From: CAMREV01 sp051653965
GTDB taxonomy: Bacteria > Bacillota_I > Bacilli_A > Mycoplasmatales > Mycoplasmoidaceae
NCBI GenBank assembly: GCA_051653965.1
Contig: JBOFXG010000007.1
Location: forward strand, 1 to 64,000
Direction of reading: 5' to 3'
Length of the DNA: 64,000 nt
Of the stretch, positions 43,597 to 55,476 are shown piece by piece. How positions within the stretch are numbered: position 1 is the stretch's first letter; the number at the start of each line of letters is the position of its first letter. The translations under genes and the position numbers were made by a program. The notes beneath the pieces are model-generated. The model was not told the origin of the DNA and searched no databases. It worked only from the letters and a program-made list of their open reading frames with translations.

Positions 43597-45303
43597 TTAA
43601 AAACCCAAACTTGGAACAAAGTTATCAATAGTACCATTATACATACCTTTTGATGCTAACTTAATGTTTGTAGAAATCATTTGAACGCTTTCTCTTATTC
43701 TATTTAATTTATTCAATGTATCTTTTATTGATTTTTTATAGAAGTCCATTTTTCTATCACAAATAAATACATTAACTTTTGTCAATTGTGAAAAATCTTG
43801 TTCTAGTAATTTATTTAGTTCCCTAATATCATAATGTAAATCAAATATTAATGATTTCATTCAATTTTTAATATCGGGCATTAATTCTTGATCAATTTCA
43901 ATTTTTTCAATTGAATTACTTTTAACTTCAATTAGATCTGGATTAATTTTAATTTTTTCATTATTTATATTATTTTTATTAAAAATATAATAATTTTTAC
44001 CATCAAAATTAATAAACACTCTCTCAGTCGCTTCCTTATTTGTAACAAATTGTTCTTTAGAATAAATCTTAATTGATAAGTCAATTGTTCCAACCACTGA
44101 GCTAGTATTTTTTAACATATTAATATCTTTAATATCTATGAAAAAACTACTCATATCTTTTTCAGATGAAAATAAATAATATTTACTATTATCATTAATA
44201 AAAACTTTTTCTTCAACTATTTTTTTGAAATCTAAATCTCTAACTATTTCTGATTTTATATAACTTGAAAAACCTATGTATTTTTCTTTTGTTAAATCAT
44301 ATTGTGAGTAAAAACCATATTCGAAATTTGATGTTAAATCATTAATAAATTTGGCTACAACATTTGAATGAATAGGTTGGTTTCATAATATATGTTCAAC
44401 AATAAAACAATCAGTTATATCTACTTCTAATCTACCATTTAATATTGCTGATATTTTTAGAATTTTATCAATAGATTTTCAAATGTCATTACTATTTAAT
44501 ATTTGATCAATGCCATGTTGTTTTGATTGCTTTCTGTTATCATTGAAATCACTAACTTTTTCTTTTAGTTTCGAAATAAAAATTTTAGATGGCTCATCTA
44601 AAACAACATAACTAGTTAGTGCATTAACAAACTCAATATCTTCTAGTTTGAACTTCTCTTCGTCTTTTAAGTTAATATGGTAATTCATATTTTCTTCAGC
44701 ATTAATACCTTTTTGAGCATCTCTTGCGTCAGATGTTGTATTAATAAAATATTTAATAAAAATTGAATTTCAAATATGTTTTGAAATTTCATCTGTTGGT
44801 CTATTGAAATCACCAGTCATTATTTTTAGTGGAACATCTAAATGAACTAATGTTCCATTATTCATATATGTACTTTGAAGGAAAAAATCTAGTAAAACAT
44901 TTTTAATAAATCTATCACCATTTAACCCATTAGAGATTAAACAAACATCAGAAGAAGCTAAAAATCCAATTATTTTTCTAATGTATTTTCCTTCTTTAAT
45001 TGCATCTTCATCAACAGGACCTAAAATATCATCTATAGTTGTAGTGCTATCAACAAGAATTTCAAATGGTTTTGAATCAGAAAAAATGTTGTTTATAGAA
45101 TCAAATATATATTTATCTAGTTTCTTAGAACCTGAATAAATATAAAATGGTTTTTTAATAAATGCTGATAAAATTGAAAGTTTTGTGATGTTCTCATTAT
45201 TTATGTGATTTCTTGAGATTTCTTTAATTATTTTTTTTGCTTTAACCTTTAAAACAGTTAATCTTTCGTTTATTTTTTTATCATGAAGGATGTCTTGATT
45301 CAT
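43597..45303 (-). CDS. Degenerate RavA/MoxR-like AAA+ protein
   Basis: 568 residues; several TGA as Trp. Residues 85-170 align by eye with RavA: DDILGPVDEDAIKEGKY (RavA ELFGPxSxxALKEGxY), GFLASSDVCLISN (GYLPEADxVFLDE), NVLLDFFLQ..YMNNG (NxLLTxLNER..xNG) and IMTGDFNRPTDE (LLVAASNELPE). Walker A is reduced to YSGSKKL (residues 56-62) and the Walker B DE pair to SN, so ATP hydrolysis is unlikely. The remaining 390 residues have no recognised domain. ATG at 45303 (AGGTGA before it) rather than a GTG six bases earlier. Forms an operon with the YqaJ-type nuclease. Confidence 0.65.
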
Positions 45304-45418
45304 ATTCACCTAAAACGTAATACTCTTTTTTATTATAAACTATATTGTTAATTTACAATTATATAATTTAATTAGTATACTTATTATATAATTTACACAC
45401 ATACTAGAGGGACTTAAG

Positions 45419-46840
45419 ATGAAAAAACATAAAATTTTTTTTAATAATCAAATGGTTGAATTTGATAACACTATTGATATACATTCTCCAGAAACTAATG
45501 AAATAGTTGGAATATTACCAGCATTTAAGAAGCATCAAATAGATAGCATTTTTGAAAATGCAGAAAAAGCATTCAATACTTGATCATTAACATCGCAACA
45601 AAAAAGAATTGATTATCTAATGGATTTTGGAAAGATAATGCTTGATAATAAAGAAGAATTAGCAAAGGCACTCGTTGATGAAGTTGCAAAAAATTATATT
45701 GATGCAATCAAAGAAGTCGAAAGGTCATATGATTATATTGTTGAAACAATAGATGAATACAATAAAAATTTTATTAAACCTAAAATACAATATGATAATC
45801 CTGTTACCAAAAAAGGTAAAATATCATATCAAAAAAGAGTTCCATTAGGAGTTGTATTAGCTATCTCACCATTTAACTATCCAGTTAATTTATCAATATC
45901 TAAAATAATACCTGCATTAGTTTTGGGTAATACATTAGTGTTTAAACCAGCAACTCAAGGAAGCATCTCAGGAGCATTATTGTCTAAATATTTTTATGAA
46001 GCTAATTTACCTGCAAATGTATTTAATGTTGTTATTGGAAAAGGTTCTGAAATAGGTGATGAGCTAATTGAAAACAAAAAAATAAAAATGATTTCATTTA
46101 CTGGTGGTGTTAATGTTGGATCTAAAATTGCTGAAAAAAAATCAAACATTCCTCTTGTTCTTGAAATGGGAGGAAAAGATCCAGCAATTATTTTAAAAGA
46201 TGCAGACATTGATTTAGCTATTAAAAACATCGTTAAAGGAAGCTTATCTTATTCTGGTCAAAGATGTACAGCAATTAAAATTATTTTTGTTGATAAAGAA
46301 ATAGCTTGTGACTTTACTAGCAAATTAATTTTAGAAGTTAAAAAATTAAAAGTTGGTCTTGCAATTGATAAAAGCGATATAACCGCTTTAATTAGTTCTA
46401 GTGCAATTGAATGAGCATTAAAGTTAATTAAAGATGCAATTGATAAAGGTGCTAAATTAGAGCTTGGCGGAAATGCAGTAAATAACATTCTATATCCAAC
46501 AGTGTTATCAAATGTTAAAAGAGAAATGATGATCTATGATCAAGAACAATTTGCCCCAATTATTCCAATTGTTGAATTTGATAATGTGCAAACTGTAATA
46601 AATGATTTACATAAATCATTATATGGATTACAAGCATGTGTTTTCACCAATAGTGAAAAAGAATTTATAAGAATTGCAAACAAATTAGATTATGGTTCAA
46701 TTAATTGAAATCTTCAGTCTTCAAGAGGGCCTGATAAATTTCCATTTGTTGGTATTAAACATTCAGGTTTTGGAACTCAAGGAATTTATTGAGCTCTTGA
46801 ATCAATGTCAAGAATAAAATCATTTGTGATAGAAAAATAA
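45419..46840 (+). CDS. gapN: NADP-dependent glyceraldehyde-3-phosphate dehydrogenase (non-phosphorylating)
   Basis: 473 residues; four TGA as Trp. Aldehyde dehydrogenase fold with ISPFNYPVNL, catalytic Glu in VLEMGGKDP and nucleophile Cys in SGQRCTAIK; the SGQRCTAIK and SSRGPDKFPFVGIKHSGFGTQGI motifs are typical of GapN rather than general ALDH. Oxidises GAP directly to 3-phosphoglycerate, giving NADPH and bypassing PGK. TATAAT in the divergent spacer about 30 bases upstream. Confidence 0.92.
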
Positions 46841-46870
46841 AATTGGATTATAAACCCAATTTTATTTTTT
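46839..46870. terminator. Bidirectional terminator between gapN and galU
   Basis: 8-bp perfect stem AAAATTGG/CCAATTTT, nine-base loop, followed by a T run; both stop codons lie in or beside it. Confidence 0.8.
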
Positions 46871-47741
46871 TGATTATTTCTCTCACTTGATCTTTTGTTT
46901 CATCATTTTTCAAAGACTCATGAATAATTGCTTCTACATATCCAACTTTAGATCCTATATCATATCTTTTGCCTTCAAATATCTTTCCATAAAAAACTTG
47001 CGATTCAGAAAGTGATCTAATAGCTGAAGTAAGTTGTATTTCGCCAGAAGCATCTACCTTAACATTTTCAAGTTCATTAAATATTTGTGGGCTTAATACA
47101 TATCTTCCAAGAATTGCATAATTAGAAGGGGCTTCACCTAATTTTGGTTTTTCAACAAAGCCATTTAGTTTTAAAATAGATTTGTCATTTTGATATTTTT
47201 TATCTACATCAACAATTCCATACATTGGAGTTTGAGACTCATCTACTTTTTGAATACCAATTACTGGTGCATGTGTCTTTTTGTGTGCTTCAATACATTG
47301 AAGTAGTGCTGGTTCTTTTGAATTATCACTTTGAACAACAACATCATCACCTAAAAGAACTGCAAAGTATTCATTTCCAATAAATGATTTAGCTGATAAG
47401 ATAGCATCTCCTAAACCTAGAGGTTCTTTTTGTCTTATATATTGAATTTTAGCAATATCAGCAATTTTTCTTAATTTCTTTGCTTGATCTTTTTTGCCTT
47501 TTTTATTTAATCAATATTCAATTTCAAAAGAATAATCAAAATGATCCATAATTGAATTTTTTGTATTTGAAATTACAATTAAAATTTCTTCAATTCCAGA
47601 AGCAGCTGCTTCTTCAACTATATATTGAATAGTAGGTTTGTCTAAGATAGGTAGCATTTCTTTTGGCAAAGCTTTTGTAGCAGGAAGAAATCTTGTTCCT
47701 AATCCAGCTGCTGGAATGATAGCCTTTCTAACTTTTTTCAT
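46848..47741 (-). CDS. galU: UTP-glucose-1-phosphate uridylyltransferase
   Basis: 297 residues; one TGA as Trp. AIIPAAGLGTRFLPATKALPKEM (nucleotide site), EILIVISNTKNSI, VLLGDD, and FVEKPKLGEAPSNYAILGRYVL are all GalU signatures. Makes UDP-glucose for glycolipids or capsule. ATG one base after the stop of the coiled-coil gene, so coupled to it. Confidence 0.95.
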
Positions 47742-47742
47742 A

Positions 47743-49812
47743 TTAATCCTTAAAGAAACTTAATCATTTTAAATCATATTTAGATGAAATGGCATCTTTA
47801 TCAGATAATAAGAAACCTCTTTCATCAAAAACTTTATATTCAAATAAAGTATTGTTAATTGTAATTACATATGACCTAAATGGTTTAAAACTATCTGTGT
47901 ATTCAATATGATTTATTGTTAAACTGTATTTTTTATCTGTACTGAATTCTTTTGGTACATTTAAATAATATTTTTTATTAGCAAAAATAATTCCATCAAA
48001 TCTATTTATATGTAAAGGTTCTTTTTTGTCTTCTGATAAATACATAGTATCTATCCCAGGAACATTTTTATCAATTTTTAAACTCAAAGTTTGACCTGAT
48101 CTAATTCCACTTCTTTCAATACCATTTAAAATATAAGATTTAGCCTTAAATTGAACAATTTTATTTTCTTTATCAATTAATGCACTTTCAATTATTTTAT
48201 CATCTTGTTTATTTGATTCGCTTTCAACATTATTAATAACAAACTTTTTTAAATCATGAATTTTTTCATCAAAAATTATATTTAATTCATTTTTAGATTG
48301 AGTAATTATTTTATCAATATCATTTTTAAATTCATCAACATCAAAATAAACTCCAAGACCTTCATCACTAACTGCTAATAATTTATTTCTTTCATTATGA
48401 ATAGAGTCTAAGAATCAACCTGAATCAACATTACTATTTTTAATATTATCATTGCCTTCGTCACCAAATTTACTTTTAATTTTTTTAATGATAACATTAA
48501 TTGCATCGGCTTGATTTCTTCATGAATTTTCAAGTTTAACTAGTTTTTCATTTTGAACTTCAAATTTTTTATTGTTTTCTAATCATGCTTTTTGAACAAC
48601 ATAAATTTCATCATTAAAATTTTCATTTTCATTAGAATACTTTTTTAAATCATTTGCAAATTTAATTTGTTTATCTGCAATATCAGAAATTGAACTAAGT
48701 TTATCTTTTAATGTAATTTTGATTCCATCGACTTCATTAATAAAGTCTGATTTATAGTTGTTGATTCTTTCATCAATTTTTTTAAGAACGCTATCACTAA
48801 TTAAGTTATCTGAAATCTTTTGCATTTTTTCATTTGTTGCTTTAACAAAATCTTTTAATTCTTTTTCAACTTCATTCTTTGAATTTTCAATTGAATATTT
48901 TAATTTAATAATTTCTTTAGAGTCAACTGAATTTGCAGCTACTTTATTTATTTTTTCATTAGTAGAAGAAGTTTTTTCAGAAACTGTATTTTCAATGTTT
49001 TCTTTTAATAGATTAACTTTTTCATTAATTTTAGACAAAACAACTTTAATATCTTGTACAAATTTATCATCCACTTTTTTGCCATTATATTTTGTGTCAG
49101 AAATATCAATTTCATCTATTTTACTATTTAACTTATCAATGCTTGATAGTTTGCCATCTGGTAATAAAGTATTTCTCTTAGCTAGCAAAGAATAAATATA
49201 GCTACTTGAGAAAGTAGTGTCATTACTTATTTTTGAATCATCAACAATTCTTTTTGTTTTAATTTGATTATTAATCGCTTGTTTAGCTTCCTGAGGAGTA
49301 ATCTTTTTCTCTTCTGAAATTTTTTGAGTTTCTCTATCAAATGTTTCTTTCTTAATTTTTTCTAAATTTTGAATATTTTTTAACAAATCACTATCGTTGT
49401 AATCTTCAATTATTTCAAGATTCTTTGTAAACTTATTATCGCTGCTATATTCAAATGAATCTTTAATACCTTTATATGAGTCCAAGAAATCATTTATTTC
49501 ATTTTTTTTAATATCTTCTAAAACATATGTTTTATCATTAGACAACTTTAAAAAAAGAGATCCTCTTCTTTTTGTTTCTCCAATCATATTTAATTCTCTT
49601 ATTTTATCTAAAGAGTAAATTTCAGTATTTGGATTCTTATTTATGTTTGAATAAACAAAAATTTTATTTTTTGAAACAAAAAAAATAATAGGTTTACTAT
49701 TTGAGTCATTTGAAATAAACGATAAAACTTCCACATTAGCTAATGTAGCGATCATTGCTTTCGATCCTGGTTCAAAAGACTTTAATTTTTTAATATAAAA
49801 TTCGTTATTCAT
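47743..49812 (-). CDS. Large coiled-coil protein, unknown
   Basis: 689 residues; three TGA as Trp, no signal peptide or membrane segment. Residues ~1-135 look like a small beta-rich domain (MIATLANVEVLSFIS, KIFVYSNINKNPNTEIYSL, RRGSLFLKLSNDKTYVLEDIKK, PH-like in rhythm). Residues ~150-560 are long helical coiled coil rich in Lys, Glu, Ile, Asn and Ser; the last ~120 residues are again beta-rich. A cytoskeletal or scaffold role is possible but not shown. AAGGG six bases before the ATG. Co-transcribed with galU. Confidence 0.8.
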
Positions 49813-49903
49813 AGTATTCCCTTGTAAAATAATATATAGGTTATATTTATTATAAGATTTTATATACGTTTTTGAGTAAAAATCTATAAAAAAAAAGAGG
49901 ATT

Positions 49904-50869
49904 ATGAAAGAGATAAAAATAGAAACCCAATATATTGGTAAAACAGTTAGTGAATTTTGTTTCATTTTTTTACAAAACAAGACAATTTCTTTTGTAAAAA
50001 AAAGCATAAACAAGGGAAATATTAAGTTAAATAATAAAAAAGTTAAGGATAACCATCTGCTTTCAGAGGGGGATTTTTTATCTTTTTACATAACAATACC
50101 TAAGGAAAAAGAATTTGATTTTAAGGATTGCAAAATAAAAGAAACCATTTTTTTCGAAGATAAAAATATTATTATCTTTGATAAAAAGAAAGGTATTTAT
50201 TGCCAAGAAGATATAAATGAGAAAACAAATACCTTAAATAATTATTTAAAATTATATTTATTCAATAAAAAAGAATGAGATGGTTATAGCATTGAACAAG
50301 AACCTGCTTTAATAAATAGAATTGATGTAAACACTGAGGGTTTAGTTATTGCGGGAAAAAATAAGAAAGTGGTTAGGAATTTAAATAAACTTATAGCAGA
50401 CAAAAAAATATCCAAAAAATATCTTGCTTTAATTCACGGAAGATTAAGAAACAAAGAAAATTATTGAGTTGATTATATTTATAAACATCCAATTACTAAA
50501 AATAAAATGAAAGTTTGTTCATCTCCTAACACTTATCAGACAAGCATTATTGAAACAAATGTCTTTGTAATTAAAGAAGAATGAACTTACTCATTAGTTG
50601 AAATAGAATTAATTTCTGGAAAGAAGCATCAAATTAGAGCACACTTATCTTATTATAAGAACCCAATTGTCGGTGATTATAAATATGCTAATCAAAAATA
50701 TGATTCTGATGTTAAATCTCAAATTCTCATTTCAAATGAAATTAAGTTTAATGCTGATAAAAATAATGAATTATTCTATTTAAACAAAGTAAAGTTTAAA
50801 AAATATGATCCTAAAAAAATCGATATTAATGAACTACTTGAAAAAAATAAAAAAAATACTAAGAAGTAA
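49904..50869 (+). CDS. RluA-family pseudouridine synthase (RluC-like)
   Basis: 321 residues; four TGA as Trp. N-terminal S4-like domain (residues 10-65) and catalytic domain with NRIDVNTEGLVIAGK (Asp nucleophile; the usual HRLD is NRID) and SGKKHQIRAHLSYY. The NRIDxNTxGL form and a long C-terminus fit the RluC/YlyB group. GAGG three bases before the ATG at 49904. Confidence 0.88.
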
Positions 50870-50880
50870 TCTTAGTATTT
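50854..50880. terminator. Bidirectional terminator between the pseudouridine synthase gene and deoC
   Basis: Perfect 11-bp stem AAATACTAAGA/TCTTAGTATTT with a five-base loop holding the + stop codon; deoC stop is in the right arm. Confidence 0.8.
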
Positions 50881-51519
50881 TACCATTAATTCTTTGCCTT
50901 TTGAAGTTCCTATTCTATCAGCTCCAGCATCAATAAATTCTACTAAATCATTGTGGTTTTTAATTCCGCCAGCAGCTTTAATAAATTTTCTTTTCTTAAT
51001 TATTTTATTGAATAATTTAATATCTTCTAATTTAGCTCCAGAAGTTGAAAAACCTGTTGATGTTTTGATAAAATCTGCTTTTGAATTTAAAATGATGTGA
51101 CATGCATTAATTTTATCTTCTTCTGATAATAAAGCAGTTTCAACAATAACTTTAACAATTCTCCCTTGCGCTGCTTTTGTAACTTCATTTATCTCAGTAA
51201 CACAATATTTAAAATCGTTTTCTTTTAATCTAGAAATATTTAGTACCATATCAATTTCATCAGCACCATTTTTAATTGCATCAAGTGTTTCAAACACCTT
51301 TGCACTAATTGTATTTTGTCCAAGTGGAAATCCAACAACTGTACAAACTTTTACATAAGAATTTTTTAATATTTCTTTTGATAACTTTACATAAAAAGGA
51401 TTTATGCAAACTGAAAAAAAATTTTCAGTAATAGCTTCCTTACATAATTTATAAATTTGTTCCTTTGTTGCATCTGCGGATAAAACCGTTGAGTCAATAT
51501 ATTTTGAATAATTTTCCAT
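50872..51519 (-). CDS. deoC: Deoxyribose-phosphate aldolase
   Basis: 215 residues. DSTVLSADATKEQI, TVVGFPLG, DEIDMVLN, VIVETALL and the Schiff-base Lys in FIKTSTGFS, then AAGGIKNHND and GTSKGK. Splits deoxyribose 5-phosphate to acetaldehyde and GAP in nucleoside salvage. Start at 51519 (GGAGAGAG just before); an in-frame extension to 51654 runs back through a terminator hairpin and is not accepted. Confidence 0.94.
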   Translation of the reverse strand: MENYSKYIDSTVLSADATKEQIYKLCKEAITENFFSVCINPFYVKLSKEILKNSYVKVCTVVGFPLGQNTISAKVFETLDAIKNGADEIDMVLNISRLKENDFKYCVTEINEVTKAAQGRIVKVIVETALLSEEDKINACHIILNSKADFIKTSTGFSTSGAKLEDIKLFNKIIKKRKFIKAAGGIKNHNDLVEFIDAGADRIGTSKGKELMVKY

Positions 51520-51582
51520 TCTCTCTCTCCATTTAATTAATATTATTTTAGCAAATAAAAATAAATATGAGGGGAAAATAAT

Positions 51583-51617
51583 AAAAAAACAATCTCGCCT
51601 CACGAGATTGTTTTTTT
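51583..51617. terminator. Strong terminator hairpin upstream of deoC
   Basis: ACAATCTCG/CGAGATTGT stem, five-base loop, flanked by A7 and T7 so usable in both directions. On the minus strand it lies between pheT and deoC and ends the structured transcript at 51590-51971. Confidence 0.85.
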
Positions 51618-51971
51618 CAGAAGTATTATTCTGTGTGAATAATACCAAATACATTTAATTTTTCCTTAAGAAGGATTAATTGCAAATATGCATAATTTAA
51701 CAACTAATTAAACCCTAAAAGTATTTTAATTTGTTTGTGCACACTCATACATAATCTTCATATATGTATATTTCATATTACTACTATTATCCTTATAATA
51801 TCCTTGTCTTCGTAAAACATAATCATACTTCTAATCTTCATTGGTCAAATCGGATCATTATACTTTTTGTTCTCGCTACCCTATATTGCTTTTCCCAGCC
51901 TTAGATACTTCAAAATCAAAATTCACTTCTATGATTTATAAATTTCCTAAAAATTTTGAAATCATATGCAC
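51590..51971 (-). ncRNA. Candidate structured non-coding RNA (~380 nt) between pheT and deoC
   Basis: No convincing reading frame. On the minus strand: TATAAT at 51978-51983 (start expected near 51971), a 5' double hairpin (ATGATTT/AAATCAT, 51959-51965 with 51931-51937, enclosing AAATTT/AAATTT), further small hairpins (TCCTT/AAGGA at 51663-51675), a perfect 9-bp GTATTATTC/GAATAATAC hairpin (51623-51631 with 51637-51645), then the terminator. The base composition is visibly richer in G and C than other spacers. Not RNase P RNA, tmRNA, SRP RNA or a recognisable T-box. Could be a free RNA or a deoC leader. Confidence 0.5.
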
Positions 51972-52011
51972 ATCTATATTATACACCAAAATAAAAAAAA
52001 GCAAACATTTA

Positions 52012-54336
52012 TTAATTAGAGATTATTTTTAAATTATTTCTTGTAAAGAAATCTATGACCTTTTTAAAGTTATCTTTTACATCGTTATCATTTGAAATTA
52101 AATTAAACCTAAATGTATATGATATCTCTTCTCCTTTTTCAAAAACACTTATGAATTTAAATGATTCAATTAAATTGCATGATTTAGATAATTTATAAAT
52201 ATTTTTTAAATCATAACTCTTATCAACAACAACCGAAAGATCTCTTACAATTTTATGTTTTTTTTCATCATCAAAAATAAATGCTAAACTATTTTCAAAA
52301 TTTATTAAATCAGTTATATCTAATTCCATTACATAAATTTTTTCAGATTTAATTTTATATGACTTTAAAACTTCTGGATTAATTCTTGTAATATAACCAA
52401 TGTTATTTTTATTAAGATTAACTTTTATTGAGTCTTTTTTACATCCCCATGAGTTTATAATTTCTTTTTCAAAACTCAATTCTTGTTTACTAACCAATGC
52501 AATGCTTTGAGCAATAGCTTTTAAAAAAAATATGTCGGATTTAACAATTGATCCATTAAAGATATTCATAATTATATCTTTTGGTACAGACGCAATAAAA
52601 TGTTTTCTTTTATTTGTTCCATAATATATTTCTTGAATTTCAAAGACAGGTACTAAATCATTTTTTAAAGAACTATTATATGAATAACAATTAAGAATAC
52701 CATCAAGTAATGATAGTCTCATAAATTCTCTATCTAATGAAATAGGATTTTTTATTTGAACTGGCTTAGTGTATTTAAAATAATTAAAATTATCATTAGT
52801 TTGTTTCGAAGTCAAATTATAAGTTTTTAATAAATAAAAACCCCTATTTAGTAACATATTATTAACTTTTGTTATGTTTTCACTATCTTTATTTTTGATA
52901 TTATAAAGAATTGAATTTTTAATGCTAGCTTCAGGAATATTTTGAATCCCAATTACTTTTAAAATATCTTCTATTATGTCATGATCATTTTCTATATCAA
53001 TTCTATATTCAGGAGTGACAATATAATTTTTAGTTAATTTATATCCAAAAGAATTCATAACTTTCCTAATATTTTCATTAGTTATGTCAATACCTAAAAG
53101 TTTGTTTACCTTTTTTAAATCAAGTTCTATTTTAGCTTGTTTGTTTTCTTTATATTTTAAATCAACTTCTATATTACTAAAGTTAGGTTTTAAGTTTTCA
53201 ATAAAAATATCTAATGATTTTTTATATCATCAGCTAGAAATATTTTTTGAACTAAACTTAATTTTATCATTCATTATTTTTAATCTTTTGGATGTATTTT
53301 TAATATCTATTGGATTTGTAAGACAAGATAAAAAATAAACATTTTTAGATTTTTCATTAACTGCATATTTTTTACAAACATCAATATTTATTAAAGCGAC
53401 TATATCATTATTATTTTTTAAAACAATATCATCTTTTTTTAAATTAACTATTCCATAATTATTTAATTCTACTTTTTCAGGTTTTTCTAATTTTGATATT
53501 ACTAAATTATTTCCTTTAATTTTTGTAAAAGCGATTGTAGGAACGCCAGATAATATTTGATTAATTTTTCCCAAGTCTTCAATTGAGTCATTAGGAATAA
53601 ATCCAGAGTTCATCAAAATAGTTTTAACAATTCAATTTGAACTTATATATTTTTCATTATTTAATGAAATTAAATAATGATTATCTGAAACTTTATTTTT
53701 TAATTTAATTTTGCTATTTATTTTTCTATTTAAATTTATAAATGATAAATCTTTTTTTAAATTTAAAAACGATTTGATTTCTAAAATTATTCCAAATACA
53801 GAATTTAAATCATTTCTATTACTGGGAATTGAAAGTTCATAAATAATATCATTCATATTTATTAAACTAAGTGGTTTTTTATCTCCAACTTTAGCATTAG
53901 AAGGAAGAGTAATAATATCATCTAATTCATTCTTATTACATCAGTCAGTTCTATTTGTCAATTCATTATATGCACAAATCATTCCTTCAGATAAAACGCC
54001 TCTTAATTCCTTATATTCAATTACTCTACCATCAATAAATTTTGCGCCTTTTAAAGCTACAATAACTTTTTGTTTAGGATAAACATTTTTTGCACCACAA
54101 ACAATAGTATTAATTTTAGAGTTTGATATTTTTACTTTACACACATTTAGATTATCTGCGCTAGAGTGTTTTTTAGTTTCTAAAATTTCACCAACAACTA
54201 AATTATTTGTTTTTTCAAAATTGAAAATAGTTTCTAATTCAATTCCTAATGAATTAAAAATATCAATTATTTTTTTTTCACTAAGCAAATCAAATTCTGG
54301 AAAAAAATTAGTAATTAAATTTCTAGATAAATACAT
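52012..54336 (-). CDS. pheT: Phenylalanyl-tRNA synthetase beta subunit
   Basis: 774 residues; several TGA as Trp. N-terminal EMAP-like tRNA-binding domain (VVGEILETKKHSSADNLNVCKV), PSNRNDLNSVFG, B5 region, and the C-terminal FDX anticodon-binding domain (VRDLSVVVDK..SYTFRFNL). The B3/B4 editing domain is present in outline but lacks its usual motifs: the GVMGG segment reads INIDVC and the following acidic site is absent. Loss of editing is known for several mycoplasma PheRS. Stop/start shared with pheS (TAATG). Confidence 0.93.
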
Positions 54337-55358
54337 TATTTTTCTCCCTTAAATTTAGACAATATTCTAAAATCATTATTATATAAATATCTAATATCAT
54401 TGATTCCATATTTTAGCATTGTTAAACGATCAATTCCAATTCCTGCTGCTAATCCAATCATATCTTTACTTAGGTTGGCCTTATATATTACTTTTGGATT
54501 GAAAATTCCAGATCCAAGAACCTCAATTCAACCACTTTCTTTACAAATATTGCAACCTTTTCCATTGCATTTAAAACATGACATATCTACCTCAAAAGAT
54601 GGTTCTGTAAATGGAAAATAAGAAAGTCTATATTTTGTTTTTATATTGTTATTATTAAAAAAATATTTTAAAAAATTATTTATTAATCATTTTAAATTAC
54701 TAATATTTAAATCTTTTCTAATTCAAATAATATCTAATTGATTAAATTGATGAGAATGAGTTGCATCATCTTCATCTTTTCGATAAACATTTCCATATGA
54801 AATAACTTTTATTTCATCATCTTTATTGCCATCAATAATCTCTGCACTTACAGAAGTACAATGAGTCCTTAAAACAATATTTTTATTTATAAAAAATGTA
54901 TCATGTTCATCTCTAGCTGCATGATTTTCATCAATATTTAAATTATCAAAATTATACTTAGTTAGAGAAATTTCATTTCCTAAAATTATTTCAAAATTTA
55001 ATACTTTAAAAAAGTTATTAATTAAATTAATTGAAGCATCAATTGGATTAATTCCACCAAGCAATAAATCATCTGCATCTAATAAAGGATCAAATTCAGA
55101 TCTTAATGAATTAATATATTGTTCTCTTATTCTATTTAATTGATCATCAAATATCTTATCAATTTCAACTTTTAAATCATTTATTTTTTTACCAAATTCT
55201 TTTTTTTCTTCAAGAGATTTATCTTTAATTTGCACATAAATAGGAGCAATGTTCTTTTTATTAAAAATATTCTTTTCTTCTGCTAATTTTTTTTCATTAT
55301 CTATTGATTCAACAAATGATTTTAAATTATTTATAATATTTCTGTCTATCATCATCAT
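54336..55358 (-). CDS. pheS: Phenylalanyl-tRNA synthetase alpha subunit
   Basis: 340 residues; three TGA as Trp. N-terminal coiled coil (to about residue 85), then class II core with FEIILGNEISLTKYNFD, ENHAARDEHDTFFI, LRTHCTSV (motif 2), SYFPFTEPSFEVDM and GIGIDRLTMLKYGI (motif 3). Charges tRNA-Phe with PheT. Three consecutive ATG codons at the start (55358, 55355, 55352); AGG is best placed for the last, so the true start could be 55352. Confidence 0.95.
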
Positions 55359-55476
55359 TACCTATTATTAATAATAGTATGAAAATCAAATTATTTTAAA
55401 AAAATAATTAATAATTCATTTTTAATGTATAATAATTTTCCTATGTATAAATTTAAATACATAGGTTGGAGAAAAT

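Noticed and set aside
51519..51654. N-terminal extension of deoC by 45 residues
   Set aside because: The frame crosses a strong terminator hairpin; the family start and a GGAGAGAG site are at 51519.
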